A stretch of DNA of 7,872 nucleotides, from positions 1-7,872 of the forward strand of contig CAJUOD010000125.1 of assembly GCA_910587875.1 (NCBI GenBank). Reading direction: 5' to 3'. A model generated the notes under the pieces. It saw nothing but the letters and a program-made list of their open reading frames with translations, made no database searches and was not told the DNA's origin. Of the stretch, positions 4,423-7,872 are shown one piece after another (position 1 is the stretch's first letter; each line of letters begins with the position of its first letter). The translations under genes and the position numbers were made by a program. This DNA is from an uncultured Oscillibacter sp. Lineage in GTDB: Bacteria; Bacillota; Clostridia; Oscillospirales; Oscillospiraceae.

Positions 4423-7400
4423 GTGTATTTAAAAGCGCTGGAAATTCAAGGCTTTAAGTCCTTCCCGGACAAGACCGTGCTGAACTTCGGAGAGGACATC
4501 ACCGCCATCGTGGGACCCAACGGCTCGGGAAAGAGCAATATCTCCGACGCCATCCGCTGGGTCATGGGCGAGCAGAGCGCCAAGGGCCTCCGGGGCGCGA
4601 AAATGGAAGACGTCATTTTCGGCGGCACGGAGCAGCGGAAGCAGGTGGGCTTCGCCCAGGTGACGCTGGTGCTGGACAACACGGAGCGCATCTTCCCCTC
4701 CATGGAGGAGGCGGAGGTGGCTGTCACCCGGCGGTATTACCGCAGCGGGGAGAGCGAATACTACATCAACCGCCAGTCCGTCCGCTTGAAGGATGTGACG
4801 GAGCTGTTCCTGGACACCGGCCTTGGGCGGGAGGGCTACTCCATCATCGGCCAGGGCAAGATTGACGAAATCCTCTCTACCCGGAGCAGCGAGCGCCGAG
4901 AGATCTTCGAGGAGGCGGCGGGCATCTCCCGCTTCCGCCACCGGAAGGAGGAGGCGGAGCGGAAGCTGGAGCGGACGGAGGAGAACCTGGTCCGCATCAA
5001 CGATAAAATTTCCGAGCTGGAGCTCCAGGTGGAGCCCCTGCGGGACCAGGCGGAGAAGGCCAAGCAGTACCTCATCCTTCGGGACGAGCTGCGGGTCTTG
5101 GAGATCTCCGTGTGGCTGGAGAACCTGGACGCTCTGAAAATCAGCGCCCGGAAGCTGGAGATGGACTTCCACGCCGCCGAACAGGAGCGGGACGAGGCCC
5201 GGGCCGCCCTGGACGAGCTCTACGCCGAGGGGGAGCGCTTCGGCGAGGAGATGCGCCGGAAGGACATGGAGGCGGAGCAGGTCCGGGCCGAGGCCGGGGA
5301 GCTGGATGCCCAGGCCAAGGACCAGTCCGCCGCCGTGGCGGTGCTGGAGAGCACCATCGCCCACAACCAGGAGAACATCGACCGGGCCCAGGCGGAGCTG
5401 GTGGAGTCCGACAGCCGGGCCGGGGGCCTGGCGGCCCAGTCCGCCGACGAGAAGGACCGGGCGCAGGGCCTCTCCCGGCGCTTGGAGGAGCTGAACTCAG
5501 GGCTGGAGGCCCTGTTGGAAAAGGCCCGGGCTGCCGCCGAGCAGGCGGGGGGCCAGCAGTCCGAGGCGGAGGCCCTCCGGGGCCGGGAGGCCATGGCCGT
5601 GGCCGCCGCCGCCGACGCGCGGGCGGAGACCGCCGCCATCGCCGCCGAGAACGGCCAGCTGGAGGAGCGGCGCGCCGCCGTGGAGGCGGAAAAGGCCTCC
5701 ATAGAAGAACGACTGGAACAGGCGCAAAAGGAGGCCAAGGCCAACCGGCGCGCCCTGGAGGACGCCCGGGACGACGCCCAGGCGGCCGCCAACGTCATCG
5801 CGGGCCACAGCCTGCGGATGGAGGAGCGGGAGAAGAAGGCCGCCGCCGCCTCGGAGAAGCGGATGAAGCTGACCATGGACGCCGGGGCCCTGGAGAACCG
5901 CATCCGGCTGCTGACGGAGATGGAGAAGGACTACGAGGGCTTCTCCAAGGCCGTCAAGCTGGTGTGCCAGGGAGGCCTCCGGGGGGTCCATGGCCCTGTG
6001 GCGGGGCTGATGCGGACGGAGCAGCAGTACACGGTCGCCATCGAGATCGCCCTGGGGGCGGGCCTCCAGAACATCGTGGTGGACCGGGAGGAGGACGCCA
6101 AGGCCGCCATCGGCTTTTTGAAGCAGCGGGACGGGGGCCGGGCCACCTTCCTGCCCCTCACCGCCATCCGGGGGGAGGAGCTGCGCCAGAGCGGCGTGGA
6201 GAAGGAATTCGGCTTCGTGGGCGTCGCCTCCCGGCTGGTGAGCTTTGACCCCAAGTATCAGAACATCTTCCAGAATCTCCTGGGCCGGACGGTCATCGTG
6301 GAGGATTTGGACTGCGGCATCACCCTGGCCCGGAAGTATCACAACGCCTTCCGCATCGTCACCCTGGACGGCCAGGTCATCAACCGGGGGGGCTCCATGA
6401 CCGGCGGCTCCACGTCCCGGAACGCCGGCGTGCTGAGCCGGGCGGCGGAGCTCCGCAAGCTCCACGGCCGCTCTGAAAAAATGAGGGAACAGCTGGAAGA
6501 GGCGAAGCGGGAGGAGGAGCTGGTCCAGCGGGACCTGTCCGCCGCCCGGTACGATTTGGAAACCGCCGAGGGCCAGCGCCGCCAGGCGGAGGACGAGGTC
6601 CTGCGGCTGGAGGGCGCGAAGAACCACTTTGATATTCTGCTCAAATCTCTAAGCGAGAATTTGGAGAATCTGACGGGAGAGCTGGAGAGTCTTACAGGCC
6701 ACCTGGCGGACAACCGGCGCCGGAAGGAGGCGGCGGAACGGGCCGTCGCCGAACAGGAGGCCCAGGCCGCCCGGTACCGGGAGCAGGCCAGCCAGGCCCT
6801 CTCCGGACAGTCGGAGCTGCTGGCCCAGTCCAGCGCCCTGACCGAGGAGGTTACCGCCCGGAAGGAAGAGCTGGCGGCTTTGACCGCCGAGCGGGACGCC
6901 GCCCTCCAGCGGGCCGCGGACCTGCGCCGCCTGGCGGCGGAGCTGACGGGGGACCGGCGGCAGAAGGAGGAAACCCTGGGGAATTACCAGGAGGCCATCG
7001 GCAAGGCCCAGGCGGAGATCGCCCGCCGCCGGGAGGGAATGAGCGCCCTGAACCAGCGGCGGAAGAGCTGCCAGGAGCGGCTGGCCTCCCTGAACGAGGA
7101 AAAAATGGCCCTGGAGGCCCGGCGCACCGCCCAGAACAAGCGAAGCCAGGAGATGAACGAGAACCTCCTGAACCTGGAGCGCTCCGCCTCCCGCCTGGAG
7201 CAGAAGCTGGCCACCTCCGGCATGGAGGAAAAGCAGATACTGGACCGTCTCTGGGAACACTACGAGCTGAGCCATTCTGACGCGCAGGCCCAGCGCATCG
7301 AGCTGGAGAGCGTCCCCAAGGCCACCCGGCGCATCGGGGAGCTGAAACGGGGCATCGCCGCCCTGGGCACCCCCAACATCGGGGCCATCGAGGAGTATGA

Positions 7401-7872
7401 GCGGGTGAACACCCGGTATACTTATTTAACGGACCAGCGGGACGACGTCGAGAAGGCCAAGGGAGAGCTGGAGACCATCATCGGCGGCATCACCGGGGAG
7501 ATGACCCGGATTTTCGCCGAGCAGTTCCAGCTCTTGAACGAGAGCTTCAAGGCCACCTTCCTGGAGATGTTCGGCGGCGGACAAGCCCAGCTGGAGCTGG
7601 AGGACGAAAACGACATCTTAAACTGCGGCATCGACATCAAGGCCCAGCCGCCGGGGAAGACGCTGAAGACCATCTCCCTGCTGTCCGGCGGCGAGAAGGC
7701 CTTCGTGGCCATCGCCCTGTACTTCGCGATTTTGAAGGTCCGGCCTACCCCCTTTGTGGTGATGGACGAGATCGAGGCCGCCCTGGACGACGCCAACGTG
7801 GTGCGCTTCGCCCACTATATGCGCACCATGGCGGAGCGGACCCAGTTCATCGTCATCACCCACCGCCGGGGC
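4423..7872 (+). CDS. smc: Chromosome segregation/condensation ATPase Smc (3' end outside window)
   Basis: 1150 codons are visible without a stop. Smc dimers with ScpA and ScpB form the bacterial condensin ring that organises and segregates the nucleoid. The N-terminal ATPase half begins YLKALEIQGFKSF and has Walker A GPNGSGKSN (31-39), an arginine-finger position R57, and the Q-loop at Q144 (IIGQGK). A long alanine/glutamate-rich coiled coil follows (about 160-505), then the hinge (about 520-640) and GGSMTGG (656-662), then the returning coil (about 665-1010). The C-terminal ATPase half has the signature LSGGEK (1087-1092), Walker B with catalytic E1116 (VVMDE), the D-loop ALDD (1120-1123) and the switch histidine H1147. 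Bacterial Smc is usually about 1190 residues, so only about 35-40 are missing. The start is a GTG with a good ribosome site. The usual upstream partner rnc is absent; fapA lies there, divergently. Confidence 0.97.
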   Translation, partial: MYLKALEIQGFKSFPDKTVLNFGEDITAIVGPNGSGKSNISDAIRWVMGEQSAKGLRGAKMEDVIFGGTEQRKQVGFAQVTLVLDNTERIFPSMEEAEVAVTRRYYRSGESEYYINRQSVRLKDVTELFLDTGLGREGYSIIGQGKIDEILSTRSSERREIFEEAAGISRFRHRKEEAERKLERTEENLVRINDKISELELQVEPLRDQAEKAKQYLILRDELRVLEISVWLENLDALKISARKLEMDFHAAEQERDEARAALDELYAEGERFGEEMRRKDMEAEQVRAEAGELDAQAKDQSAAVAVLESTIAHNQENIDRAQAELVESDSRAGGLAAQSADEKDRAQGLSRRLEELNSGLEALLEKARAAAEQAGGQQSEAEALRGREAMAVAAAADARAETAAIAAENGQLEERRAAVEAEKASIEERLEQAQKEAKANRRALEDARDDAQAAANVIAGHSLRMEEREKKAAAASEKRMKLTMDAGALENRIRLLTEMEKDYEGFSKAVKLVCQGGLRGVHGPVAGLMRTEQQYTVAIEIALGAGLQNIVVDREEDAKAAIGFLKQRDGGRATFLPLTAIRGEELRQSGVEKEFGFVGVASRLVSFDPKYQNIFQNLLGRTVIVEDLDCGITLARKYHNAFRIVTLDGQVINRGGSMTGGSTSRNAGVLSRAAELRKLHGRSEKMREQLEEAKREEELVQRDLSAARYDLETAEGQRRQAEDEVLRLEGAKNHFDILLKSLSENLENLTGELESLTGHLADNRRRKEAAERAVAEQEAQAARYREQASQALSGQSELLAQSSALTEEVTARKEELAALTAERDAALQRAADLRRLAAELTGDRRQKEETLGNYQEAIGKAQAEIARRREGMSALNQRRKSCQERLASLNEEKMALEARRTAQNKRSQEMNENLLNLERSASRLEQKLATSGMEEKQILDRLWEHYELSHSDAQAQRIELESVPKATRRIGELKRGIAALGTPNIGAIEEYERVNTRYTYLTDQRDDVEKAKGELETIIGGITGEMTRIFAEQFQLLNESFKATFLEMFGGGQAQLELEDENDILNCGIDIKAQPPGKTLKTISLLSGGEKAFVAIALYFAILKVRPTPFVVMDEIEAALDDANVVRFAHYMRTMAERTQFIVITHRRG

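Noticed and set aside
5500..5900. Alanine/glutamate-rich repetitive stretch in smc as a possible DNA repeat
   Set aside because: The repetitiveness comes from heptad coiled-coil codons (gcc, gag, gcg); no exact DNA repeat unit or tandem array is visible.
5112..6248. Plus-strand 378-codon open frame overlapping smc in another frame
   Set aside because: The translation is a Gly/Arg/Pro-rich string caused by frame-shifted GC-rich coiled-coil codons; smc itself is unbroken here.
4429..7275. Several long minus-strand open frames inside smc (about 200-380 codons)
   Set aside because: All lie opposite the intact smc reading frame, which shows conserved ATPase, hinge and coiled-coil motifs throughout. 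The translations are low-complexity Leu/Gly/Pro/His or Ser/Arg/Ala sequences typical of shadows.

Overview
The window looks like ordinary chromosome from a GC-rich, low-oxygen Firmicute, most likely a Clostridia / Oscillospiraceae-type gut bacterium. That assignment is inferred from protein style, GC-rich codon use, consensus sigma-A-type promoters and strong AGGAGG-like ribosome binding sites; no phylogenetic marker was searched. Five protein genes account for almost all of the sequence. There are no rRNA or tRNA genes, CRISPR arrays, insertion sequences or phage genes that I can support.

Layout: (1) 1-207, the 3' end of a sugar/nucleoside-type ABC transporter permease (NupQ/YufQ-like), closed by a textbook intrinsic terminator at 231-259. 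(2) 352-2378, a two-gene plus-strand operon behind a perfect-consensus promoter (TTGACA, 17 bp, TATAAT). It encodes a stand-alone FIST-domain sensor protein followed 14 bp later by a short, soluble methyl-accepting chemotaxis protein (MCP) that has a signalling hairpin but no membrane segment or recognisable ligand-binding domain. (3) 2392-2435, a 16-bp perfect hairpin between convergent genes. (4) 4202-2448 on the minus strand, a FapA/DUF342-family protein with a long charged N-terminal extension, a beta-helix core and a coiled coil. (5) 4203-4422, a divergent control region carrying a good smc promoter, a fapA -10 box and two small perfect palindromes. (6) 4423 to the window end, the chromosome-condensation ATPase Smc, starting with GTG and cut off about 35-40 residues before its expected C-terminus.

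How the genes may work together: the FIST protein and the soluble MCP look like a split receptor, with the input domain on one polypeptide and the CheA-facing output on the other, made from one transcript. FapA-family proteins have been linked to flagellar assembly and polar organisation in other bacteria, so a motility or signalling connection with the neighbouring pair is possible, but no flagellar or che gene lies in the window. Smc is a housekeeping gene transcribed away from fapA.

I found no clear previously undescribed system. The observations most worth a second look are the split FIST/MCP receptor, the cysteine-rich FIST protein (a candidate cofactor binder), and the palindromes between fapA and smc.
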